64,000 bases of DNA from Synechococcus sp. JA-2-3B'a(2-13) (GTDB lineage Bacteria > Cyanobacteriota > Cyanobacteriia > Thermostichales > Thermostichaceae): positions 1,383,277-1,447,276 of the forward strand of contig NC_007776.1 in the NCBI RefSeq assembly GCF_000013225.1, written 5' to 3'. This document shows, in pieces, positions 45,971 to 54,103 of the stretch. Position 1 is the stretch's first letter. Each line of letters starts with the position of its first letter. The translations under genes and the position numbers were made by a program. The notes under the pieces were generated by a model. That model searched no databases. It was not told the DNA's origin and saw only the letters and a program-made list of their open reading frames with translations.

Positions 45971-46305
45971 CCTACCCCCGGAAAAGCTTGAATCCATGCA
46001 GTTTTCAAGGTGCGTTCGCGAGGGAGTACGGAGACTTCGTGACATAGATGTTAACATTGCTCTTGGGGATAAGCGCAAGCAAGAAAATTGGGCTTTCTGA
46101 GGCTGTTATGTCTTGTTTTCGTGCCAATCATGGCAAGAGATCTAGGTTTGCCCTTGAAATCTTGAGCTAACAAAATTAGCCTGGCGATTGCTTGCCCCGA
46201 CAGATCGCGCACAAAACTTTACAATTTTCGCTCTCCTGCTCAGGCCAGGGATCCCATCGGGGAGAGAGTCTGTCTAGACTGGAAAGCAGCCCTACGGGGA
46301 TCCCT
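45971..46305 (-). promoter_or_regulatory. Probable CRISPR leader and flanking intergenic region
   Basis: If the array is read on the minus strand, transcription must begin here. The stretch is clearly more AT-rich than the array, with runs such as AAAATT and TTTTC, as leaders often are. No open frame is credible on either strand and I could not pin down a -10/-35 pair. The last 100 nt also serve as the upstream region of alanine dehydrogenase. Confidence 0.55.
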
Positions 46306-47394
46306 ATGCGAATTGGCGTGCCCAAAGAGATCAAAGAGCAAGAGTTCCGTGTCGGGCTGACACCGGCGGCGGTGCGGGTCTTAACCGAACAGGGGCATCA
46401 GGTGTGGGTGGAAACCCAAGCAGGCCAGGGGGCGGGCTTCACGGATGAGGACTACCAAAAAGCGGGGGCCAAGCTGGCTGTCACTCCTGAGGAGATCTAC
46501 CGGCAGGAGCTGGTGGTGAAGGTCAAGGAGCCCCTGCCGGCTGAGTATTCTCTGCTCCATCCCGACCTTATTCTGTTCACCTATTTGCACTTGGCCGCCA
46601 GCCGCGAGCTGACCCAGGCGCTGCTGCAGTCGGGAGCCACCTGCCTCGCCTATGAAACGGTGGAATGGGCGGATGGATCCCTGCCCTTGTTGATGCCCAT
46701 GAGCATGATTGCCGGGCGGCTCTCGGTGCAGTTTGGCGCCCATTACCTGACCCGACAGCAGGGGGGGCGGGGCGTGTTGCTGGGCGGGATCCCGGGGGTG
46801 CCGCCGGGGCGGGTGGTGATCCTGGGCGGGGGAACCGTGGGCACTGAGGCGGCCAAAATGGCCGTAGGCTTGGGGGCACGGGTGCAGATTTTGGACATTA
46901 ACCTGCAGCGGCTGAACGAGCTGGAGCTGATTTTTGGCTCGCGGGTAGAGCTGCTCTACAGCACGGCCCAAAGCGTGGAAGAGTGTGTTCGCGAGGCCGA
47001 CCTGGTGGTAGGGGCAGTGTTGGTGCCGGGAAGGCGGGCGCCGGTCTTGGTGGGAGAAGAGTTGGTGGCCCAAATGCGTCCTCGCTCCCTCATTGTGGAT
47101 GTGGCGGTGGATCAGGGGGGGTGCATCGCTACCACGCGGGTTACCACCCATGCCCAGCCGGTTTACGAAGCCCACGGGGTGTTGCACTACGGCGTTCCCA
47201 ACATGCCCGGAGCCGTTCCCTGGACTTCGACCCAAGCGCTGGTCAACGCCACACTCCCCTACATCCTCAAGCTGGCCAATCTCGGCTTGCCCGCTGCTTT
47301 GGAACAAGACTCGGCCTTGGCCAAAGGGCTCAACATCAGGGCAGGAAAGATCGTCCACCCGGCGGTGCGGGCCACTTTTCCAGATTTGGGCTAG
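46306..47394 (+). CDS. ald: Alanine dehydrogenase
   Basis: A 362-residue NAD-dependent alanine dehydrogenase interconverting L-alanine and pyruvate plus ammonia. The start MRIGVPKEIK matches the family exactly. Catalytic residues are present: K74 in KVKEP and H95 in FTYLHLA. The NAD-binding loop is GGGTVG at 174-179, followed by DVAVDQGG and the closing NMPGAVPWTSTQALVNATLPY. An in-frame upstream extension to 46192 has no family support. It converges with the ABC permease gene. Confidence 0.97.
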   Translation: MRIGVPKEIKEQEFRVGLTPAAVRVLTEQGHQVWVETQAGQGAGFTDEDYQKAGAKLAVTPEEIYRQELVVKVKEPLPAEYSLLHPDLILFTYLHLAASRELTQALLQSGATCLAYETVEWADGSLPLLMPMSMIAGRLSVQFGAHYLTRQQGGRGVLLGGIPGVPPGRVVILGGGTVGTEAAKMAVGLGARVQILDINLQRLNELELIFGSRVELLYSTAQSVEECVREADLVVGAVLVPGRRAPVLVGEELVAQMRPRSLIVDVAVDQGGCIATTRVTTHAQPVYEAHGVLHYGVPNMPGAVPWTSTQALVNATLPYILKLANLGLPAALEQDSALAKGLNIRAGKIVHPAVRATFPDLG

Positions 47395-47431
47395 CTTGTT
47401 CAGGCATCGGTGGGATCCCCTGGAGCAGATG

Positions 47432-48205
47432 CTACTGTCGCCAGGACAGGACATAGCGCTCCAAAGCCGCAAAAAAGGTGTAGAGCAAAATGCCCATAAT
47501 GCCGAGGGCAGCCAAACCCGCAAAGGCCAAAGGCACATCAAAAGAAGAGCTGGCCGACACGATCAGGTAGCCCAGCCCCTGGTTGGAAGCCACCGTCTCC
47601 GAGATCACCGAGCCGACAAAAGCAAAGGAGATGGCCACCTTCAACGAGGCAAACAGGTAGGGCATGCTGTGGGGTAGCCCCACCTTGGTGAAAATCTCCC
47701 AAGAGCTGGCCCCCAGCGAGCGCAGCACATCTCGCATCTCGGCTTCCACCGTCTCCAGCCCCACCGCCACATTGACTGCAATGGGGAAAAAGGCCAGCAA
47801 AAAGGCCGTGATCACCGCCGGGATCGTGCCCAAGCCAAACCAAATCGCCAGCAGTGGCACCAAAGCCACCTTTGGGATGGTGTTAAACCCCACCAGCAGC
47901 GGGTACAAACACAGATGGGCCAGGCGGGAGCTGCCGATGATCGATCCCAGCAATATCCCCCCCACCAAAGCCAGCGCAAAGGCCAGCAGCGTCGAAGTGA
48001 GGGTGGTTAGGGAGTGGCGCAGAATCACCGGGCTCCACTGGTTCATGGCTGCGAGGATCTGGGTGGGCGCCGGCAGAATGAAGCGAGGAACGTTGAACAG
48101 CCCCACCCCCACCTGCCAGAGCACAAGGGTCAAAACGATGGTGACAGCGGGCAAGACCACAGAAGCCGTTTGGGTCTGCAAAAATCGGTCAAATGATTTT
48201 TTCAT
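47432..48205 (-). CDS. ABC transporter permease, NitT/TauT (SsuC/TauC) type
   Basis: A 257-residue inner-membrane permease with six predicted helices and the EAA loop EAEMRDVLRSLGASSWEIFTKVGLP (about 153-177), which contacts the ATPase. It is of the family that imports nitrate, taurine, alkanesulfonates or thiamine and riboflavin precursors. The substrate cannot be read from the permease. The ATP-binding gene is just upstream on the same strand (76-nt gap). No substrate-binding protein gene is adjacent, so the binding protein must be encoded elsewhere. Confidence 0.92.
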   Translation of the reverse strand: MKKSFDRFLQTQTASVVLPAVTIVLTLVLWQVGVGLFNVPRFILPAPTQILAAMNQWSPVILRHSLTTLTSTLLAFALALVGGILLGSIIGSSRLAHLCLYPLLVGFNTIPKVALVPLLAIWFGLGTIPAVITAFLLAFFPIAVNVAVGLETVEAEMRDVLRSLGASSWEIFTKVGLPHSMPYLFASLKVAISFAFVGSVISETVASNQGLGYLIVSASSSFDVPLAFAGLAALGIMGILLYTFFAALERYVLSWRQ

Positions 48206-48281
48206 GGGATCCCTCGGCAGAAATGCGCGGTAACCTGTCCAGCAAACCTTTCCAGATTTTTTGGATCAAGGGCTCTTTGGC

Positions 48282-49142
48282 CTAATAGCTGCGCCGAATG
48301 TGCTGGCGCACTTCCGAGACCAAGCGGTGAAACTCGTCCGTCAGGCAGATCTCCAGCGGGCGTGGACGGGGCAGATCCACTTTGAGGGAAAAGATGATCT
48401 CGCTAGGCCGTGGCCCCATCACATAAATGGTATCGGAGAGGAAAACCGCCTCCCGCAAATCGTGAGTGATCAAAATGGCGGTGCAGCCGGTGCGCAGCCA
48501 CAGCCGCTGCAACATTTCCCACATATCCTCGCGGGTAAAGGCATCCAAAGCGGCAAAAGGTTCGTCCAACAACAACAGCTCCGGCTGATGGATCAAAGCG
48601 CGGCACAGGGAAGCCCGCTGCCGCATTCCCCCAGAAAGCTGCCAAGGATAGGCTTTCTGAAAACCCTCCAAGCCTACGGTGGCCAGCAGCTCCAGCGCCG
48701 ACTTCTCGTGCTGGGCCAGGTTTTGCTTGAAGGTGCGCTTGTAGGGCTCTACCACCTCCAACGGCAGCAACACGTTCTCCAGGGTTGTGCGCCAGGGCAG
48801 CAGCACCGGGTTTTGAAAGGCCATGCCCACACTCTTCAGGGGGCCGGCGATGGGCTGCAACTGAAAGTAGAGGGTGCCGCCATGGTCAGTGTTCAGGCCG
48901 GCCATCATCTTCAAAAGAGAAGTCTTGCCACAGCCGCTCGGCCCAACAATGGAGACAAACTCCGAGTGGGCAACAGAAAAGCTGACGTCGCGGATGATCG
49001 TGACTGGGGATCCCTTGGTGGGGTACTGCAGCGAGACGTGGCGCAACTCCAGAACGGGCTTGCCCGAAACAGCGGGGGAAGATAACCCACTTTGAACCAC
49101 CCTCTGCGACTCCAACATTGACTCAACTCCAATGATTTTCAT
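48282..49142 (-). CDS. ABC transporter ATP-binding protein, NitT/TauT type
   Basis: A 286-residue ATPase. Walker A is GPSGCGKT at 67-74, followed by the Q-loop AFQNPVLLPWRT, the signature LSGGMRQR at 169-176, Walker B LLLLDEP at 189-195, the D-loop and the switch histidine in LITHD. The C-terminal MGPRPSEI segment is typical of the SsuB/TauB group. It energises the permease encoded next downstream. The N-terminal 28 residues before VLELRHVSLQYP are long; ATG 49118 is an alternative start. Confidence 0.93.
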   Translation of the reverse strand: MKIIGVESMLESQRVVQSGLSSPAVSGKPVLELRHVSLQYPTKGSPVTIIRDVSFSVAHSEFVSIVGPSGCGKTSLLKMMAGLNTDHGGTLYFQLQPIAGPLKSVGMAFQNPVLLPWRTTLENVLLPLEVVEPYKRTFKQNLAQHEKSALELLATVGLEGFQKAYPWQLSGGMRQRASLCRALIHQPELLLLDEPFAALDAFTREDMWEMLQRLWLRTGCTAILITHDLREAVFLSDTIYVMGPRPSEIIFSLKVDLPRPRPLEICLTDEFHRLVSEVRQHIRRSY

Positions 49143-49392
49143 AGTGGCCCAAGTGAGGGCTGATCCCCCTGATCCAGACAGATGATGGCGGGAGCAATGA
49201 GGGTTGCAGGCCGGTTTATCTCGATTGGTATGGCCAACCCCATCCCCACTACATCAGAGAGAGGGGCAGCCAGCTGTGTTGCCAGATACTTTATGCGCCG
49301 GTGAGGTCCCCCCATGTTCAGCCTCAGGAGATGTGGGATCCCCGAGGGCCCGGTCATCGAAGACAGTGACTGTCTATCAAGTAAAGCCCCGC

Positions 49393-50025
49393 CTACTGAT
49401 GTTCGAAGACGTTACTGAAGCCCAACAGATCCAGCTCTACCAAAGTAGGCAAATGTTGGAAACACTGCTGCGCCAACTCCCAGCGTTCTTCCCGCCGTAA
49501 CATCTCCGCCAACTTGTGGCGCACCGGGATCAAATAGCGAACATCGTTGGCGGCATATTCCAGCTGTTCGGCGGATAGCGCGTGGACGGCTCCCCAATCG
49601 GAGCTTTGGGCAGTTTTGTTGAGTTCGACCCCGCACAGCTCGCTCACCACATCCTTGAGGCCATGCTTGCTGGTGTAGGTGCGGGCCAGTTTGCTGGCAA
49701 TTTTGGTGCAAAAGACGGGCCACGCCCGGATCCCCAGGTGATAGCGCAGCATGGCCAGGTCAAAGCGGGCGTAGTGGAAGATCTTCTCAATGCTTGGAGC
49801 CATCAGCAGCTGCGCCAAAAAGGGGGCCTGCTTTACCCCGCGGCTCAGCCGCAACAGCACCACCTCACCGGCGGAGTTGGCGATTTGCACCACGCAAAGC
49901 CTGTCCCGCTGCGGGATCAGCCCCATTGTTTCTGTATCCACGGCCAGGTAAGGTTCCCTGGCCAGGGCCTTTGCCACTGCAGGGGTGAGATCTTCGTCGC
50001 AGAGCTGGAAAGGTTGCAGGCCCAC
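49393..50025 (-). CDS. Ribonuclease D-like 3'-5' exonuclease
   Basis: A 210-residue DEDDy exonuclease. The catalytic residues are D30 and E32 (AVDTETMG), D89 (HYARFDLAML), Y157 and D161 (YAANDVRYL). It lacks the HRDC domains of E. coli RNase D, as is usual for short cyanobacterial versions. It would trim RNA 3' ends, for example tRNA precursors. It is monocistronic; the rpsN gene lies 57 nt further on the same strand. Confidence 0.93.
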   Translation of the reverse strand: MGLQPFQLCDEDLTPAVAKALAREPYLAVDTETMGLIPQRDRLCVVQIANSAGEVVLLRLSRGVKQAPFLAQLLMAPSIEKIFHYARFDLAMLRYHLGIRAWPVFCTKIASKLARTYTSKHGLKDVVSELCGVELNKTAQSSDWGAVHALSAEQLEYAANDVRYLIPVRHKLAEMLRREERWELAQQCFQHLPTLVELDLLGFSNVFEHQ

Positions 50026-50082
50026 TCAGGATCTCTCAAAAGGATGTTTTGGCCGTTCAACCAAGCGGCGAAGGTCGGGTAG

Positions 50083-50388
50083 CTACCAGCTAGACTTAAC
50101 TACGCCTGGCAGTAAGCCTCGGTGGGCCATTTCCCGCAGGCTGTTGCGACAGAGGCCGAAATCGCGGAAGTAACCCCGGGGACGCCCGGTTTTCCAGCAG
50201 CGGTTGCGCAGGCGTGTGGGCGAGCTGGCCCGAGGGAGTTTTTGCAGTTGGGCGTGCAGCTCCATGCGGGTGGCCTGGTCGATGTTGGGATCGGCCATGG
50301 CCGCTTTCAGTTGTTGGCGCTTCTCCCGATACTTCTCGACCAAGCGTTGGCGCTTTTTCTCCCGCTCGATCATGCTCTTTTTAGCCAC
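50083..50388 (-). CDS. rpsN: 30S ribosomal protein S14
   Basis: A 101-residue S14 of the zinc-independent, long type: [13 protein letters not shown] at the start, [15 protein letters not shown] in the middle, and [34 protein letters not shown] at the end. The two cysteines are not in the CxxC pair of the zinc form. S14 helps assemble the 30S head. As in other cyanobacteria it lies outside the main ribosomal protein operon. Confidence 0.98.
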   Translation of the reverse strand: MAKKSMIEREKKRQRLVEKYREKRQQLKAAMADPNIDQATRMELHAQLQKLPRASSPTRLRNRCWKTGRPRGYFRDFGLCRNSLREMAHRGLLPGVVKSSW

Positions 50389-50584
50389 GGCTCACTGTTT
50401 CCCCAGATTTTTCAGCTTTACTAGAATAACGGGGAGCAGCGGCCCCAAGCAAGGGGATCCCAGGCCCGCCCACGGCCATCCTCGCCAATGTTCATCCCTC
50501 CTTTTCCGGTCTCCGTAGGATCCCTGAGGCCAGCCCCTCGGCTTGGGGGCAACCTACCTCTATAGGCGAGGTTGGTGTTGGGTG

Positions 50585-50899
50585 ATGGCCATTTCCAGAG
50601 TGATCCCGTTTATCGCCACCAAGTTTAGGGTTTCCCCAGAGCAGATCGAGGCCACGCGCGTGATTCTCCACAAGCCGCCGGCTCTGTTGGCAGTGCTGAA
50701 GTCGGCCTCTCCACTGCCCAAAGAGGTTTTGCAGGATCCCAGTTTGGCCTATATCTATCCTGCCGCCTTCATTCAATGGTCGAAGTGCATGCATGGCTTG
50801 GCGGATTGGGACACTGGGCCGGCACTGAGCTACGCCGATTATGTGGCGCAACTGAAGCTGGCCTTCCTGCCGACGGATATTGCCCTGAGCGGCCATTAG
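50585..50899 (+). CDS. Conserved-looking small protein of unknown function
   Basis: A 104-residue protein starting MAISRVIPFIATKFRVSPEQIEATRVIL. It is mixed alpha-helical with no membrane segment or signal peptide, and I do not recognise a family. The start is the ATG at 50585; an in-frame extension to 50543 is possible. Its stop overlaps the stop of the convergent GTPase gene by 4 nt, so the gene is tightly placed. The coding frame has normal composition for the genome. Confidence 0.65.
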   Translation: MAISRVIPFIATKFRVSPEQIEATRVILHKPPALLAVLKSASPLPKEVLQDPSLAYIYPAAFIQWSKCMHGLADWDTGPALSYADYVAQLKLAFLPTDIALSGH

Positions 50900-52443
50900 G
50901 GATCCCTTGGGTTGGCCATCCCATTTCGGAAGATGCGCCGGGCAGCCTCGCGGACAAACTCTTTGAGCCAACCGGATTTTTGGGTATTTTGCACCTGGGC
51001 TTTGACCACCGCCTGCATCCCCCCTTCTCCCCAGCTTTGGTTGTGCTGGAAATACTCAATGAAGCTCTTGCCGGCAATGCGGGTGAGATAGCCAGCACTG
51101 GCTGCCTGAATGGGGGCTGTCGCCAGAAAACCGACGACGCTCACTTCGGCAACGGTGGCCAAGATCCCCGTGGTCAGTTGGATCGCCCCTTCCACCAAGC
51201 CCAAGCCCGCTAGGGTTTTGGCCAGAGACAAGGCCAGCTCCCGCCCCTGCTGCAGGTTCATTTTGCAGCCGTAAAGGGATCCCAGTTCCACCACCATCTG
51301 GGCGTTGATGGCGGCAATGGCCAGCAGATCCACCGCCGGGATGGGGTTGGCGAACACCACTCCTGTAACAATCCACTGAAAGCGATCGATCACCTCCTCC
51401 GCCTGCCGGCGCAGTTGGGCTTGGAGAATCCGTTTGGCCTCTTCCCCCAACTGTTGCGATTGCAGCAGGGCATTGTCCAAGGCCAGGGATCCCCCCTCGG
51501 CATAGAGCACCGCCTGCACGCGATCCCGCACCGCCGCCACCTCCGGCTCCGGTCGCCAGGTTTGGGATCCCACCCGCACAGGGGCTGGAGCAGCGGCAGC
51601 TATCAACACATCCTGAGGTGGAATCAGGGGGTAGACCCGCTCCCGCAGGCGTTGCAAGAGGATCTGCCGTTCTTCTGAGGTGTAGCGATCCGCTTTGTTC
51701 AGGATTAGCAAGGCCCGCTTGCCCAGGGCGATCAACCGGCGCAAGGGATCCACCTCTGACTGGCGCAGATCCCCATCCACCACCACCAGCAGCAGATCGG
51801 CAGCTTGGGCTTGGGCTTGCGCCTCCTGTTCCCGCATCACCCCTGCCGGGCCGATCTCCAAAATGCCGGGGCAATCCAGGATCTGCACCGGCTGCGGGAT
51901 CCCAGGCAAGTTCCAGTCGTAACAAGCCACCGCCTGGGTGGTGCCCAGAGTGGCCCCCACCGCCCCCGCCCGCCGCCCCAGCAGCGCGTTGACCAAAGAA
52001 GTCTTGCCCGCCGACCCAGTGCCGAAGACCACCACCTTCAGCTGGGGCTGGGCCAATTGTTTGGCCAGTAGGGCCGACCGTTCTGCCAGCGCTGCCCGCG
52101 CCACCTGATCCTGGATTTGCGCTAGCTGCGCCTCCAGTTGAGCCAAGTTCTGTTGCGCCGCTTTCCGCTTTTCCAAAGCCGTCTCCGGCAAGGCAAGGGG
52201 TTGGGTAATTTCCCTCCTGCTGGGGGCGGGTTGGCGAAACAGAAACAAGTAGTAGATGGCAGCGGCCAAAAACACCAGCAGCAGCAGCACCAGCACCCCA
52301 ATCAACAGCCCCCCCAAAATCGGGTGGTAGCGGGTGGCGTAGTACAGATCGAGAAACGATTGGATCAGCCAGACGATCAGCCCGGTGAACGAGGCCAACA
52401 GCGCCAACAGCAGCAGCAAGCGCAGGTAAGGGAGCGACCGCAT
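50896..52443 (-). CDS. Membrane-anchored dynamin-like/YcjF-type GTPase with DUF697
   Basis: A 515-residue protein. Two N-terminal membrane helices (about 5-30 and 43-68) precede a coiled-coil-like stretch (about 88-133). The G domain follows, with G1 GTGSAGKT at 141-148, G3 DCPG at 190-193 and G4 NKAD at 249-252. The C-terminal DUF697 region (about 340-500) contains hydrophobic helices (AVDLLAIAAINAQMVVEL, TTGILATVAEVSVVGFLA). Proteins of this kind are widespread in cyanobacteria and thought to act at membranes; the role is unproven. ATG 52443 is preferred. Confidence 0.9.
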   Translation of the reverse strand: MRSLPYLRLLLLLALLASFTGLIVWLIQSFLDLYYATRYHPILGGLLIGVLVLLLLVFLAAAIYYLFLFRQPAPSRREITQPLALPETALEKRKAAQQNLAQLEAQLAQIQDQVARAALAERSALLAKQLAQPQLKVVVFGTGSAGKTSLVNALLGRRAGAVGATLGTTQAVACYDWNLPGIPQPVQILDCPGILEIGPAGVMREQEAQAQAQAADLLLVVVDGDLRQSEVDPLRRLIALGKRALLILNKADRYTSEERQILLQRLRERVYPLIPPQDVLIAAAAPAPVRVGSQTWRPEPEVAAVRDRVQAVLYAEGGSLALDNALLQSQQLGEEAKRILQAQLRRQAEEVIDRFQWIVTGVVFANPIPAVDLLAIAAINAQMVVELGSLYGCKMNLQQGRELALSLAKTLAGLGLVEGAIQLTTGILATVAEVSVVGFLATAPIQAASAGYLTRIAGKSFIEYFQHNQSWGEGGMQAVVKAQVQNTQKSGWLKEFVREAARRIFRNGMANPRDP

Positions 52444-52526
52444 AGGGATCCAACAAGGCCACAACCGTTCGCGTCAGCGGGACGGAGTCCTTTTGACTCT
52501 ACCCGCGGCTGAGCATATCCGGCTAC

Positions 52527-53018
52527 CTAGATGTCGCCTTCTGGCTGCAGGGGCAGGGCTTCTCCATCCGACTCTTCCTTTTCACACCGAGATTCCCCCT
52601 CGATGACCTGAATGGCCTGCGGATCCCCGTCAACTTTCACTTGCAGATGGCGCAACTGCCATGCCGAGCCGGCCATGCCCCGCTCCGATTCCACCACCAC
52701 ATCGCCAGTGCGCTGGGCCCCTGTAATCAAAAAGAACAGACACACCCAACCGGCTTCCTCATCTTCCTGAAAGCGCAGCCGCGAGGGCCATCCCGGCCTC
52801 AGGGGCTCTCCCAAACGTTCCACCACCACGGCATTTTGTTCGAGCTGCTCCACCGCCAACTGGTAGGTGCGATAGGCTCCTGAGGCACGGATCCCATTCC
52901 AGACTAGGATCCCTGCCCCCGCCAGCCCCAAGCCCAGCACCGCCAGTAGGCCCAGACAGCCGCAGCCACAGCAGCCCAGAGGGGCAGCACAGCCGACTGT
53001 TTGTGGAGTTTCCGACAC
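52527..53018 (-). CDS. Coa1-like (cytochrome oxidase assembly factor 1 type) membrane protein
   Basis: A 163-residue protein. A cysteine-rich N-terminus (GCAAPLGCCGCGCLG) leads into one membrane helix (LLAVLGLGLAGAGILVWNG). The periplasmic part (AYRTYQLAVEQLEQNAVVVERLGEPLRPGW, then an edge-strand segment ending LRHLQVKVDGD) matches the Tim21/Coa1 fold described as DUF1783. The clustered cysteines next to the helix are unusual. The start is uncertain: GTG at 53018 or TTG at 53024, neither with a clear ribosome-binding site. It follows the GTPase gene on the same strand but upstream, 83 nt away. Confidence 0.7.
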   Translation of the reverse strand: MSETPQTVGCAAPLGCCGCGCLGLLAVLGLGLAGAGILVWNGIRASGAYRTYQLAVEQLEQNAVVVERLGEPLRPGWPSRLRFQEDEEAGWVCLFFLITGAQRTGDVVVESERGMAGSAWQLRHLQVKVDGDPQAIQVIEGESRCEKEESDGEALPLQPEGDI

Positions 53019-53024
53019 GGCCAA

Positions 53025-53537
53025 TCGCCACTACAGAATGCCCCCACCCTAACACAAGGCTGTTGCTCATCCTCTATGCCTTCATTGCCGACAAGGTACA
53101 GACAAAAAGCCAAGCAACCCTACGCCATTTGTCGGTGACGAACATCGCTTCTCAGTTCCGTATTGCCACAGATATCTGTTACGGCCTCAAACAACAGCTC
53201 GAAAAATCATGGGATCAGCACCTCTTTGGCAAGTTCAAGCAACTCACTGTTGAGTCTAATTTTGTACTGCAGTGAGGATGGGATCCCTACGTATCCAATT
53301 GTTGGCTCTACTCCCACTTCGATTGGAAAGGCTTGTGAAGCAAGGATTTCAAGCTTTTCGCCTGAATAGGATCTGGATGGATCAGAAAGTCAATGGATAC
53401 CTGGAAAGCCCTATTTCCTGAACATTGGGAAAGATGACAAAGCGCGCATATCGAATCCGCTATTTGGCGGAGTCAATACCAGAGGGATTTGTCGAGAATA
53501 AGAGCAGCAAAAGGTCTCCATCCAATCGCCTAAACCT
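53025..53537. other. 513-nt region of broken frames, possible gene remnants
   Basis: No intact gene is supportable. On the minus strand, an open frame without a start (53207-53389) reads a protein-like sequence (AFPIEVGVEPTIGYVGIP, then LNSELLELAKEVLIP), hits a TGA at 53207-53209, and continues plausibly in the same frame beyond it. A small plus-strand frame (53427-53552) is also protein-like. I recognise none of these. Decayed genes or a defective insertion are possible. Confidence 0.35.
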
Positions 53538-53852
53538 ATGGATGAAGCGACAACCATAACCGTGCAGCAGATCATTCAAACCGCCATGATGACCGGTTTG
53601 CTCACCGCTGCTCAGGAACACGAACTTAACGTAAGGCTATTTCGAGAGGAGTGCTCCGAAGCCGACCTCTTCCTGCTGCGCCGTCTACACCGCTGCCTAC
53701 GCCAGGGATCCATCCGCCAGATCCCGGCCCTGAACAACACTGTAGCGGTTGGCCGCTTTGGCCCGCCCCTGCGCCTGGTACCGGACAGAGCCGAGACAAC
53801 TCAGTCCCAGCCGACTGGGTTAAGCCTGGCGAGGGATCCCAAGATCGGGTAG
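53538..53852 (+). CDS. Small cyanobacterial conserved-type protein
   Basis: A 104-residue protein. The first 60 residues (about TVQQIIQTAMMTGLLTAAQEHELNVRLF, then EADLFLLRRLHRCLRQGSI) fit the pattern of short cyanobacterial proteins with two helices separated by a turn and ending in a basic RQI-type motif. The C-terminal 40 residues look disordered. The function is unknown. It precedes the convergent helicase gene by about 250 nt that carry a 15-bp tandem repeat (53966-53995) and no gene. Confidence 0.6.
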   Translation: MDEATTITVQQIIQTAMMTGLLTAAQEHELNVRLFREECSEADLFLLRRLHRCLRQGSIRQIPALNNTVAVGRFGPPLRLVPDRAETTQSQPTGLSLARDPKIG

Positions 53853-54103
53853 TCAAGCAATTACAAGCAATTAGTGACGAGGGGGCAGAGGTAAGGCCGA
53901 GGGTTGGGCAACGGTCAAATCAGGGAAAGGGGGAGCTGAGGTTTTGCTTTCCCCGTCGCGCAGCAACACATATAAAGCAAACACATATAAAGCAAGGGAT
54001 CACCAACGACGTCAACGGCAAGGCAATCTCGAATGAGCTACGGACTTCTACAGCACTTCCCTTTGCCTCTCTTCATCGCTGGAGCCCTTCCGAGTTCAGC
54101 CGC

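Noticed and set aside
46192..46305. N-terminal extension of alanine dehydrogenase
   Set aside because: The family starts at MRIGVPKE; the upstream codons show no conservation pattern.
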